The notes under the pieces: generated by a model
The model's input: the letters and a program-made list of their open reading frames with translations, nothing else
Database searches by the model: none
Told to the model about the DNA's origin: nothing
In this document: piece after piece, positions 13,766 through 24,675 of the stretch
How positions within the stretch are numbered: the first letter of the stretch is position 1
How the letters are laid out: each line of letters begins with the position of its first letter
Assembly: GCA_002105175.1 (NCBI GenBank)
Contig: MCGE01000013.1
Location: forward strand, 496,001-560,000
Length of the DNA: 64,000 bases
DNA from: Absidia repens
Lineage: Eukaryota; Mucoromycota; Mucoromycetes; Mucorales; Cunninghamellaceae
Reading direction: 5' to 3'
Program-made: the position numbers and the translations under genes

Positions 13766-14690
13766 TTAAGCATCATGGTTTCCAGTACCATTACCCATGA
13801 CTTGTCGTTTATAAGCAATCAAATCCTTGATGGTGATCATCTTGATATCATGTTTTTTGGCGAAGGCAAAACAATCATCGCGTCGTGCCATACTTCCAGA
13901 GAGATCGTCTTCCTTTACCAATTCGCCAATGCACGCCACCGGGGCCAAGTTCGCCAATTGACACAGATCGACAGCAGCTTCAGTATGACCAAAACGTTCA
14001 AAAGTACCACCTGGCACAGCACGAAGAGGAAGAATGTGACCTGGTCGTGAAAAGTCGTCGGGTCGTACGGTAGGATCAGCCAATTTGCGAGACGTCAACG
14101 CCCGGTCGTGAGCTGAGATCCCGGTGGTGGTGCCATGAGCATAGTCCACGGAGATTGTGTAGGCAGTACGCATGAGTTCTGTGTTCTTGGGCACCATCAG
14201 TGGTAATGCAAGTTGGTCTAGTCGTTCACCTGTTGTTGGCACACATATATATCCACTAAAGCAATAACAAAAACAAAACACGTCAGGTTAACTGTCTTCC
14301 AATAAATAAATAATAATAAATAGTCCCATATATGTAATCATGAGAATCCCTTTTAGTCATGCTATATCCACAGGAGCCATGCCCTCTTTTACCCATATAA
14401 TATGTCTATTCTCTTTCAGTCATCTCTGCTAATATCACCCACCCATTCAAACACAAACACACACACATACACACACACACACACACACGTATATACACAG
14501 AGTCTTTCTTTTTGACTTACCTAGAGTATTTGATCAAAAATGCCATTTGTTCAGTGCTGACATTCTGAGCAGCGATGATCAAATCACCTTCGTTTTCCCG
14601 GTCTTCATTGTCCATAACAAGTACAAATTTGTTGTCGGCTACAATGACATAGAAAGGAGGCAAAAATAATGTTAGTCAGTTTCCTTGCCT

Positions 14691-14723
<33 letters not shown>

Positions 14724-14832
14724 CACCCCCCTACTTCTGATGACCGCCTCTGCTTATCATATACGACTTACCAAAGTCCTTGAGAGCATCTTCCACAGAG
14801 TGGAATTCGGATTCAGAGTATTTTTGTTGCAT
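13766..14832 (-). CDS. RIB3: 3,4-dihydroxy-2-butanone 4-phosphate synthase
   Basis: Makes the four-carbon unit of riboflavin from ribulose 5-phosphate. Exons 14772-14832, 14521-14638 and 13766-14255 give 222 residues, typical for the monofunctional fungal enzyme. The metal-binding acidic loop EDRENEGD is at about 32-39. Further signatures are [20 protein letters not shown], the [16 protein letters not shown] segment and [10 protein letters not shown], which carry the conserved active-site His and Glu. No GTP cyclohydrolase II domain is fused. The first exon is short (20 codons). The first intron contains a run of about 27 T on the + axis (14692-14720). Tail to tail with riboflavin kinase and divergent to the P450. 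Confidence 0.96.
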
Positions 14833-15586
14833 TATCGATTAAATTGCGTTATGGCCAAGCGTAAGAAGTTTTCTTTTTTTCTTTAAAAAAAAATAAAAAC
14901 GGGAAAAAGAAAAGGAAAAAGAAAAGTGACAGCGCGGATGATATTTCTCTGGAGATGACACATGAAAAGGGAGGAGATTGAATTAGCTTTTTTTTTTTTC
15001 ACCCCGGATCACTGGGATGATTTTCCACAAATTAAAATGGAAAAAAGTGTATCTGTTGTGTTTGTCTCCTTAGCCCGACCAGCAGCATTCTACTTCTTAA
15101 AATAGCATTCAATGTAGAGTGAAAAGTAGTTTTCGCCCGAAAATATGGTTGAACTATACTCTTTGTGTCATCTTTGCCATTTCGGTCTTTCAATTTGGGA
15201 AATACGTTGTGTAAACGTCCCAAGATCAAAGCGAAGAAAAAAAGGACTTCCTTTTTTTAGTGGGGTGGGAGGATTGGCGGGGAGGGGGATATAAAAAAGG
15301 AATAAATCAAAAAATAATAAATAAAGAAATGAAATGAAATGAAAAAGAATAGGTTACCCTGGTCAGAAGGCCAGCTAAGCATGCTTTACCTCTAGATGAA
15401 TCAAGTAACGTGTGCTGAGCTGATCAAGGTTACAGTCAACGTATGACAATAACAATGAAGTAGAATTGGTTGTCCAATGTGTTTTATATAAAATGATATG
15501 ATATTTTTTTTTTTTTGTTGTTCTTCTTTTCGCTTTATAGTTTTTTTTTTGGTTTTTTTTTGGTTATTATTATTAGTAAAGCAAGT
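14833..15586. promoter_or_regulatory. Divergent promoter of RIB3 and the P450
   Basis: About 750 bp with A-rich (14880-14930) and T-rich (15500-15560) tracts facing the respective start codons. Short open frames are present but unsupported. No gene called. Confidence 0.4.
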
Positions 15587-17771
15587 ATGAATAGTAAAGA
15601 ACATCAAGCACTACTTGGTACAGCTGCTATTCTAGCTACTGGACTCAGTGTCTATTATATTATTTCCTCTTCAAAGAATCGGATAGCTTATGGTGAAAGC
15701 AGCAATGTCAAGGCATACAGAGACATTCCCACCCCCGGTTCCAAGCTGCCTTATGTCGGTAAGGATCATCAAAATATTCTTTGTCTACAATGCGCCAAGC
15801 GGAGTTTTGATCGGCCATATATTTTTCCTTTCTTTCTTTGTGATTCTCAGGTCACCTCTTCTCTCTTGGTGAACTGCCCGGAAGAACACTTGCAAAATGG
15901 AACAAAGAACTAGGTAAAATAATAATAATAATAATTTCGCATGACACGTATCTGATTTGATATTATGATAGGCCCCGTCATTCAGATCAAAATGGGACAT
16001 CAGAACTGGGTGATCTTGGGTGACCCAAAAATTGCTCATGAGATCTTCGCCACGAATGGGATAGCGACTTCTGACCGAGCAGCCCATACTTATTTTGATT
16101 ATTATAGTCATGGCGGGAAGTAAGTTTCTTTAGTTTGGAAAAACAAAAGTAGACGATGGGACTCTGGAAAGTGGGTATGACTAACCACCTTTTTTTTGGG
16201 GGCGTTACCAGGGGAATAGTTTGCTCCAATGCCGATAAACGATGGAAAAAGGCCAGAACGGCTGCATTGAACGTTTTAGCTCCTCAACGTGTAGATGAAT
16301 TTGTGGATCTCATAATGATGGAAGCTGACAACTTGGTAAACCAATTATTGACAGAGACGAAACGCCATGGGCAAATCGATCCTGGTACTACTTTGAACGC
16401 ATCTGCAATGAATGTAATTCTGAGTACGTGTTTTGGAAAACGTGTCACGTCTGTGGATGATCCTTTATTCAAGGTATGATGAATGACCTCTATAGATGTA
16501 TTTCTATGTTTTATGATACTATCTTGACAATTGTTTTTTGCGTTCGTAGGAAATCATGCACTTCGTACATTTAAGCATGAAATATGGTGCAGTGGAAGGA
16601 GATTTGTCTCAATACATGCCTATTTTTGCTTACTTGGATGTTATTGCTGGGAAGAAACGTGTCTTCGGTGATTTTATTTCCACGGTCCGTGATCCTCTGT
16701 TCAGTCGATTGATCAAAGAAGCCGCTGAAAGTGAAAAGGATTGCTTGATCAAAAGCTTCCTGGCCCTCAAAGAAGAATTTAACCTCGACGATAAGGATCT
16801 GATTGTCATCATGTGTAAGTGGAATCAGAAAAGAAAGGAAACATTTTGCTATTCATATAACATTTGCTTTATTTTACAATAGCTGATCTCCTTGGTGCCG
16901 GATCTGATACAACTGCTGTCAGTTTATCTTGGATGTTTGTTATTCTGTCTCATTACCCTCAAATCCAGAAAGATCTTCATGCCGAAATCGATGCGTTTAT
17001 GAATGCTCATGATGGCCGCCTACCAACCTTTGAAGAACGTGATCAAGTGCCATTGTTGACCTCAGTGCAAAAAGAATCCTTCCGTTTTCGACCTACTTCT
17101 CCCTTTGGTATTCCTCATCTTTCAAAAGAAGACTGTAAGTGTCATTTTATATGTTTGATAAGGTATTATAGCATTTAAAGACCTCCACTAACCCCTTGAT
17201 ATGTGTTTATATTTCTTCTCATACAGTTGTTGTCCGCGACTACTTTATTCCAAAAGGAACAGTTTTGGTACCCAACATGGAGGCGATGCATATGAACAGC
17301 GAAGTTTATGATGATCCTGAAGTGTTCAAGCCTGAAAGATTTTTGGACAACAATAAAACAATGTCATCAGCAGCAAATGGAGGTATCGACAAACGAGATC
17401 ATTACAACTTTGGATGGGGAAGGTATAAAACAAAAACAAAAGATGATGTCTTCTAGTTGATTAAACTTATTTTATTTTATTTGTTTAGACGTATTTGCCC
17501 TGGCATTCACTTGGTAATAATAAAAAAAGAAAGTAATTGTAACGTTCATATATTTATGATAATTGGGTTTATTATCTAGGCCGAAGTGGAAATGTTCCAT
17601 GTATCTACAAGGATATTTGCAAACTGTATGATTGAACCTCCTTTGGATAAAAATGGTAAAGAAATGCCTATCGATATAGATGCTGCTACCAACGCAGGCC
17701 TTGTTTTGGTTCCCACTTCGTATCAAATCAGATTTACTCCCCGTAGTGATTCTCCTTTACGCACTCTTTGA
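15587..17771 (+). CDS. Cytochrome P450 monooxygenase
   Basis: Membrane-anchored haem monooxygenase, substrate unknown. Nine exons (15587-15758, 15851-15913, 15972-16119, 16212-16473, 16550-16814, 16883-17134, 17227-17422, 17489-17513, 17580-17771) give 524 residues. N-terminal anchor ALLGTAAILATGLSVYYII, then the Pro-rich hinge PTPGSKLPYVG. All P450 signatures are intact: I-helix AGSDTT at about 309-314, ExxR as ESFR near 371, PERF motif (FKPERF), and the haem loop FGWGRRICPG with the Cys ligand near 456. The haem loop is split by an intron after FGWGR, and a 25-nt microexon encodes RICPGIHL, so ORF-only gene calling would lose the Cys. The sequence looks like the Mucorales microsomal group (CYP509-like is my guess, not shown). 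Confidence 0.93.
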
Positions 17772-18119
17772 ATATCTCTTTGAAATAAAAAACACCTAGT
17801 ATATATCATTCACTTTTGTTGTTTTTATTTGTATAAATTCTTATTATTTGTTTCGGAAGAATAAATGAACTGGTATACCATTAAATATGCATGTCAAGGA
17901 CGTTACAATGATTGAAATAGCAATCCTTGGGGCAATGCTGGGTTGGTTGGTTTTTTTTTTTTTTTGGTTTTATAATATTGGGGGTGGGGTGGAGACCGCT
18001 TGAATTAGCTGTCCGATATTAGAATACATATTTTGCACCAACAAGTTGGAGAGTGTAATTTAATTTGAATTGAAATGTGGATGGAATAAAACTATTATAG
18101 TAAGAACGTTTTGTGTGCA
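17772..18119. other. P450 3' region
   Basis: AATAAA-like signals follow the stop (17783 and 17858). A T-tract is near 17950. No gene. Confidence 0.35.
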
Positions 18120-18735
18120 CTTTCTGATGGATTGTTTCAGGGCTATATTAGGCGACATTTTTTATTTGAAGCGTACTGGCAAATACTAAACTAAAAGTGA
18201 AGGGTTCATTATAACAAAGGCTTTAACGGAGTTGATATGAGGGAGAGCTGAAAAGAATCAATACTAATTTGATGAATGACTGTAAAAGAAACTTAATATA
18301 CTATATAACGCATGAGAAAGGTTAAATGAATATTTTTCGTTGAAGCAGAGCAACAGTCGACACCAATCTAAAGGGGCACTTATAATTAAGAACCTATTGC
18401 AGAAAGCATGAAAGGCACTAATGGGACATTTTTCATTAAATTATATAAAAGGAAGTATATTTTATTGAGATGTCGACGCAAATTATGACAGACTAACACT
18501 AAACTAAGCTAATGAAGGCCAGCAACTAACTAATGGTGGTCCTAAATCGTGAATCCAAAATGAAAGAGTTCCCCCATGCATCTTGTAATCCCTGTCAGAA
18601 ACCCCCTTCTAAACTAGTACTGACACTAATCCAAGATCACTGTATCCTCAAAGATTGAAAGGTGAAAAAAAAGGAAAAAAAAGAAAATAAAAAATAGAAG
18701 ATAAGAAAATTAAATCCCGCCCACGTGAATGTTTT
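18120..18735 (-). repeat. Dispersed E-box repeat, copy 2 (inverted, long)
   Basis: Reverse-strand copy. Going leftward on the - strand: E-box at 18722-18727, purine/pyrimidine tract 18660-18712, core 18480-18655, AATAAA-like end at about 18455-18465, then downstream modules that match copy 1 and copy 6 (catgaaaggcactaatggga on the + axis; gtgaagggttcattataac near 18200). Unlike the forward copies, the 14-bp E-box block reads CCCGCCCACGTGAA on the + axis, so it points away from its own core. Confidence 0.7.
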
Positions 18736-18858
18736 TTTTTGTTTCTGGTGTGGATTTGGCTGACGATTATTTTTATTGTCGCATTTTTTTTAATCGATAC
18801 AAAAAAGGAAATCTCTCTTTTTTTTCGACAATCATACATAGTGCATACCATTATCAAA

Positions 18859-19137
18859 ATGATGACACCCTTCTCAAAACTGTATCATACTTCTGCATTT
18901 AACATGGGCAACAAGGCTGTTCTTTCTTCCTTCGAAGCGTTTGCAGACAAGAAGGGGCAAATTCGGTCGAGTTCAGTGAATCCTTTCACTGTAGAATTGT
19001 TTGGCACTTACTATAGAGTCCATAGCTTATCCCCTCTGATTGGACTACTGTATCCTACGTTATGTTTATTGTACAACAATACCTTCGATCACCTCCACAT
19101 GCTCCACACTCATCTTCTCCTAATACCCTCACCTTGA
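18859..19137 (+). CDS. Small hypothetical ORF next to the inverted repeat
   Basis: 92 codons from ATG 18859, starting about 130 bp after the E-box shared with repeat copy 2. The first ~60 residues look like genuine coding sequence (FSKLYHTSAFNMGNKAVLSS, VELFGTYYRV); the end is low-complexity. An AATAAA-like signal follows near 19196-19203 (gaataaaatatat). No family recognised. It could be a tiny gene using the E-box block as its own promoter, or a remnant. Confidence 0.3.
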   Translation: MMTPFSKLYHTSAFNMGNKAVLSSFEAFADKKGQIRSSSVNPFTVELFGTYYRVHSLSPLIGLLYPTLCLLYNNTFDHLHMLHTHLLLIPSP

Positions 19138-19344
19138 AATAGCTGTCATGGTGTTCCGTCATTCGTTTAGTTATTATAATTTATATATACGTCTGAATAA
19201 AATATATTTTACCTTTATTACTATTAATCTCTCATAAGTCTAGTTCTTTTTTTTTTAAGATGATATCCTGATATGTTTGATAAATAAATATACCAAACTC
19301 CGCTTGACTATGGACGGTGTGAAATAAACCAACAAGCACCTACT

Positions 19345-20300
19345 GCACCTACACCACAGTAAACTTTGGCAGTTTTACTATCTCGAGAAATAACCAATCT
19401 TATGAGACGATATTGGTATCGTTGGAAAGCTATTAAAAAAGTGGATTATCAAACTGACAATATCTTTCACTATCAAGCAACGACCGGTTTAAATACAAGG
19501 GTGGAAAGAATTCATTTCCATTTTTGGAACACATGCTCTTATGCGATAGAAGTGTGCTTGGTTTTAAGGTTTGCATTAAGTGTTTGGAGTTTTCATATAA
19601 ATCCCCAGGTTTTTTCGATTTTTTTTTTACTTTTTTTCAATCTTTTCTCAACACAAAATCAAACAAAATATACAGTACATACTACTGCCAGTTTGGAAAA
19701 CACCAAGGTAAGTTCTTTATTATAAAGAGAAGCGTTTATACAGCATGTTTAACTTCAATACTAACAAACCTTCTTCTTTATATTACGATAGAAGACCACC
19801 TTTTATCAAGGCGCACAGGAATTGGTGGAACAGCACTTGGCAGTCAAGATTTGGCATTGGTGGGACCACAACAGAGTTGGTCGTATGGGGAAGGACAAAA
19901 CTTTTTAGTTTTGGTTTTTTCCTGACTTTCTCTGGTTCTTTGTGTGCTGTTAACTTGTCTAGCGGCATGCAAATTGGAAACCGTTATTGTTCAGGTGGGG
20001 GGTTTGTTTGAATTCCTCTCCTTTGGTTATCGGAGCTATCAAAACCATAAAGGGCTTTAGTCTCGTGGTGATCTCTATACGGGTGACCTATGACGCCTAC
20101 GTAGTAAGATTACTGTGCTGATCTCTCAAAAGACTAATTGGACTCTGGTGGGACCATCTGCCTTCTTGTCTGCCATTTGCTATTGTACCCCTTTTTGCTC
20201 TGGATGGAAGCAAGGTAAGAAAAAAGAAAAAGAAAAATGACTGTCTTCGAATGACTAGTAAACAAAAATTTCTTCTTCTTTTCGCGGTTGCGGAAGCCAG
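19345..20300 (+). pseudogene. Decayed or unresolved multi-exon gene remnant
   Basis: Several exon-like blocks with plausible splice sites but no single consistent frame: 19366-19612 (open, LMRRYWYRWKAIKKVDYQ), 19676-19706 bounded by tacag and gtaagt, and 19792 onward. The last block can be read in two frames, one with KTTFYQGAQELVEQHLAV and WHWWDHNRVGRMGK, the other with AHRNWWNSTWQSRFGIGG. No start codon is clear and the downstream DNA (20020-20220) holds further exon-like pieces interrupted by stops. I interpret it as a degraded gene, family unknown. Confidence 0.3.
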
Positions 20301-20371
20301 TCAATATTCAATGTATCTCCTTGGTGGTAGATGGCAATCAAGTTTTACCGTTATATGTCTCTCATTTCAAG

Positions 20372-20541
20372 CCACTATCTGAATCAAGCCGACTTCTCCT
20401 GACTCCTCTCAAATCAAATACAAATGAATCTGGCCTTTATCTCAAGACATTAACTGAATCAAGTCGACTTCTCCTGACTCCTCAAACCAAATACATATCA
20501 ATGTGGCCTTTATTTAAAGACATTATCTGAATCAAGTCCAG
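20372..20541 (+). repeat. Tandem duplication, ~80 bp unit, about two copies
   Basis: Two successive units begin ctgaatcaagycgacttctc and share tggcctttat followed by an aagacatta end; a third partial unit starts at the end (atctgaatcaagtcc). The copies differ at several positions, so the duplication is not very recent. It overlaps an 80-codon open frame (20288-20530) which is probably a by-product. Confidence 0.6.
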
Positions 20542-21153
20542 AAACTACTCCAATATTATTCTATTTGTCATCATATACCCTTTAGATATAGAAAACATTT
20601 ATTTAATCAATTATTTGATACAAAGAAAAAAAAACCCACTTGCTTTTATTTGACATTACAATCCATGTATTACATTTATTTCAATAAAAACCCTTCTAAA
20701 GATATACAATGTCTCTGTATCTCTTTGTTTTCGGTGTGTACAATACATGTGTGTATGTGGATGATAATGTAGATGGGGGAAAAAACAAAAAACAAATAGT
20801 AACATATAATCACATGTGCGGAGTACGAATATATGCACCATCCATCTTTTTTTGCATATACCCTTTCGACTGAGCACCATGGACCCCAATGAATTGTCCA
20901 TCATAGTGCAGAATGACTGACGCTACTACTAATCCCATAACATCAAACCCATATTTCACAAAGACCCCCCTTCCTGACATCCAATAAATCGAAGATTTCC
21001 CAAAGCTCCAACGGAGAGCCAGAGTGTTTTATTGCAATAAAAAAATAAAAAAATAACATGATAATGAATGATAAATAAATAATGGCTATAAATACAAAAC
21101 TACAATTACAATTATAATCTAAGTCTAAATCTAGTAATCGATCCGGGTAGAAT
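20542..21153. other. Gene-free spacer with TRM140 3' end
   Basis: AT-rich. Holds AATAAA-like sequences on both strands near 20682 and 21035-21055. Positions 20985-21040 carry a segment that recurs at 37760-37810 (see findings). No gene. Confidence 0.4.
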
Positions 21154-22262
21154 CTAAGGCTTTTGGAACTTGGCTTGTACAAAGATTCGGTCTACTGTCA
21201 TTTCCATCCTTCGGTTCGTTGTTTCACGGTACACATATTCATTCTTAAGCGTCTTGAATCCTTCGGCCTCAAATCTTGATTGAAGATCATCCAGGGAGAA
21301 AAAGTAGCTCATAGTACCTACACAAATACAACAGGTTCAATGAGTCAATTTTGTATCATATAAAATATCTGCTTGCGTAAATACTATGAAACTTACCATC
21401 TTGGCGAACATAGAGATTTTGATCCAGTTTCTTGTCTAAAGTAGCACTAAACTTGACCTGTGCTTCATCATAAAGACCATAATCACGAAGTAAGACTTGA
21501 CCACCAGATTTCAGTACCTTGAAGATATTTTGGATAGCAAGATGTAGTTTCTCAGGAGGAATAGCAGATAAGACAAAAATGGCAGAGACCAAATCCAAGC
21601 TATTTTCAGGTACATTGTCTGTCAATGGATCAGCGGTGATATCACAAACAAAAGCATGACATCTACTTTCGTCATATTGCTCATTTCCCTAATACCAAAA
21701 AAAAAAAAAAAAAAAAAAAAAAACGATCAATTAGAATCGGGTAAAGTAAACATGTTTATATATATGCCAACAAACTGAATTTTTACCTTGACCATTTCCA
21801 CTGCTCGTTTGGAGAAATCACAGGCATATATAAATAAGTTGCTGTTGTCCGCCAAAACTGGGAAGACGAAGTTGCCAACGCCACAGCCGATTTCCAAACA
21901 CTTTTTTTGCTGATCCACATCCCCTTCTTGGTAGGCAAGTTCTTTGAATTCTCTGTCAGTCCAATGGCGATCTATAAAAAAGAATAGCGGGTTAGTTATT
22001 GGAAGATAGATTGTTCGTTCTTCTTTTGACCTTGTTCTGACTTACCTTTGAAGAATTTTGTCGTATGACGCTTATAAAATATATCCCAATTCTTGGCAGC
22101 TTCTTTTTTGTATTTGTTGACCCAGAAGGTTCCCACTTCCTTGTTGTCCTTGTCAATCACTTCCTTGGCCCGTTGTAAGTGGCGTTCAATCCGATCATCG
22201 TTCTTTTCTACACGAGAATTGTCTACGTTGCGAATTATTGTTGTATTGTCTTTGGTTTCCAT
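21154..22262 (-). CDS. tRNA N3-methylcytidine methyltransferase (METTL2/Trm140 family)
   Basis: SAM-dependent methyltransferase expected to form m3C32 in tRNA anticodon loops. Exons 22046-22262, 21787-21971, 21397-21688 and 21154-21317 give 285 residues. The family signatures are present in order: [20 protein letters not shown], the SAM motif [13 protein letters not shown] at about 98-110, [66 protein letters not shown] and the final [23 protein letters not shown]. It has no actin-binding N-terminal extension as in budding yeast Abp140. An intron at 21689-21786 contains a run of ~30 A on the + axis. Shares a short divergent promoter with Prp18. Confidence 0.93.
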
Positions 22263-22343
22263 ATTGAAGAGGTAAGAATTTCGTAGTGTCTAATATATAT
22301 GATATAGGGTAAAGGGGAGAGTTGAAAAGGCAGAACAGCAAGG

Positions 22344-22405
<62 letters not shown>
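22344..22405 (+). repeat. Poly(dA) tract of 62 bp in a divergent promoter
   Basis: An uninterrupted run of A from about 22344 to 22405 in the 273-bp spacer between the divergent TRM140-type and PRP18 start codons. Such poly(dA:dT) stretches exclude nucleosomes in fungal promoters; here one tract could serve both genes. Exact length may be affected by sequencing. Confidence 0.8.
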
Positions 22406-22408
<3 letters not shown>

Positions 22409-22535
22409 TGCATTTTTTATTTTTTATTGGTGAGCGCCGCAAGCCTCAGTCACGATTTTTTTAAGAAAAAAAGTGAGGCCGCTCGTCCACCTTGCCTTTG
22501 CTTTTTTTCTCATTACCCATTACCTAAAACTTGTC

Positions 22536-24137
22536 ATGGATTTCCTCAAAAACGCAATTGAAGCCGAAAAGTCACAGAAACGAAAAGCACTTGAAGCTGC
22601 CAACAAAGACAAGGGCGCTTCCAAAAAATATATCAGTCGTGCTGAACTGGAACGTCAACGGGAAGAGGAATACAACAGGGAACAAGCGGCCTTCCTAGAA
22701 CAAGAACGATTGGTAAGGATGGCACTGCATATACACAATATCAACAGATGACGAGTAACTTATAGTTCACATACTTATTTCCTATTTTTGGTTACTACAA
22801 TATAGAAAAAGGAAAAGCAAAGAGAACAAGAGGTAAGGCAAACACAGCATAGGGTCCGGCAACGAAGGCATCATCTCATTCTATATATATTTGCAATACC
22901 ATAGATACAGGCGAAGAAGGAAATCGAAAAGCAAAAGCAACCAGAAAAAACCGAAACGAAGGAACAAGTAAGTCAGCAATATTATATTGATGATATATGT
23001 GTTTCTTTTACCTGACCAAAAATATGACTTGTAGGAAATTGAAGTGGAAGTATTCAATATCTCAAGGGAAGAAGTCATTCGACGATTACGATCCAAAGGT
23101 CAACCTATTCGACTCTTTGCTGAAACTGATAAGGAATGTAAAATTCGTTTACGTGCTTTGGAACTTATGGAAGAACGAACAGAGGTAAATATCTTACATT
23201 GCTGAATGATTCAAGCACTTTTTACCAACTCGCTTTTTGTTTTAGGATGGTGGTCAACAAAATGAATTTATGCGTAAATTGGAAGAAATGGAAGAAGGCA
23301 TGCGACTTGATATCTTGAAGCAAAAAGGAGGTGATGGTACGGACGACAAGAAAAAGACAAAGAAAACGGACTATGTGGTGGAACCTATCAACATTGCTTT
23401 ATTACGAACGGATCGTGATAAACTGGCTTTACAGATTTACGTTTATTTGATGGTAAGAGGAGAAAGATAGTTCTGATGATAATTGTCGCTGTACTGACGA
23501 TCATTCTCTTCATCTTTTTCATTGAAATGATGGTTCTTAGCATGCGATGGAAGAATGGGAAGAAGCAATGGAAGCAAGACCTGAAGAAGAAAGACGAAGT
23601 GGGCCCGGAAAACGTGCTGCTGTCATGCAAAAACAAACCGTAGAACATATCAAGCCATTATTGCGACAACTGAAGAAAAGGGTAAGATCAACATCATTAT
23701 CAGCTCTCAAATAAATGACACTCAACCCTTTTTATCATTTTTTGCAGACGCTCGAACCTGATGTTTTAGCTCGTGTTGCTGAAATCACACACTTTATGCA
23801 AATTCGACAATATCGGGATGCTCAAGATTCATATTTACAACTGTCAATTGGTAATGCACCTTGGCCTATTGGTGTGACCATGGTGGGGTAAGTAAATCAC
23901 AGTAACGGGCAATCAAATACTAGGGGAAGAACATTGTATTTTTATGCTCATTCACTGCTCTCTTTTTCTTCCTTTCCTAGTATTCACGAACGGTCTGCTC
24001 GAGAAAAGATTTTCTCATCACAGGTGGCTCATGTGCTGAACGACGAAACCTCAAGAAAATGGATTCAAGGTGTCAAGCGATTAATGACTTTTGCCCAAAC
24101 CAAATATCCTCCTTACACCTTAAGTCAAATATCATAG
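22536..24137 (+). CDS. PRP18: Pre-mRNA-splicing factor 18
   Basis: Second-step splicing factor bound to the U5 snRNP/Slu7. Eight exons (22536-22712, 22806-22832, 22905-22967, 23035-23184, 23246-23452, 23541-23681, 23748-23887, 23981-24137) give 353 residues. The N-terminus is a charged coiled coil rich in Lys/Glu. The SFM (PRP4-like) motif [19 protein letters not shown] is at about 100-118. The C-terminal Prp18 domain contains the conserved loop [20 protein letters not shown] and [19 protein letters not shown]. Exon 2 is a 27-nt microexon, notable in a splicing-factor gene. AATAAAATATT near 24220 is the likely polyadenylation signal. Confidence 0.96.
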
Positions 24138-24675
24138 TATCTTGGTATATCTTGGTATTAGTATCATCATTATTTATAGTTTAGTTACAGTGGTTTATCA
24201 GTTGTCATAGTTCTATCAATAAAATATTATTTTTGCCATCATATCATTTATAACTTTTTGCCTTCTCTTTTTTATTTACATATAACAATAATTTGTCACC
24301 TTCTCCAAACAATAACCATAATAAAGACACCATTTCCCTATCCCATCACTATATATCACAGTATACCATTGTAATCACACTTTAATAAAACCAAATAACC
24401 GTACGTTGGCCGTAAAATCCACCATAAATTCTAAATTATGCAGGTCCATCCAGCACCAAATTAAAAACACCCCCACATAATCATAAATACCAATACTCAT
24501 TTAAACCTATTTTCCGTCATCCAAAAACACTATCATCATATCATTAAAAAGTAAATGCATAGTAAAAAAAAAGAGAGATTTATTATGTATTCAAATGAAA
24601 CTATAGCTACATGTAGGGGAGTATAAGTAATTGCGTTGCAAAAGTAAACTAGCACACTAATCATACCAATTGGAA
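24138..24675. other. Convergent 3' region of PRP18 and EMC7
   Basis: AT-rich DNA with several AATAAA-like signals (24219, 24323, 24385). No gene. Confidence 0.4.
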
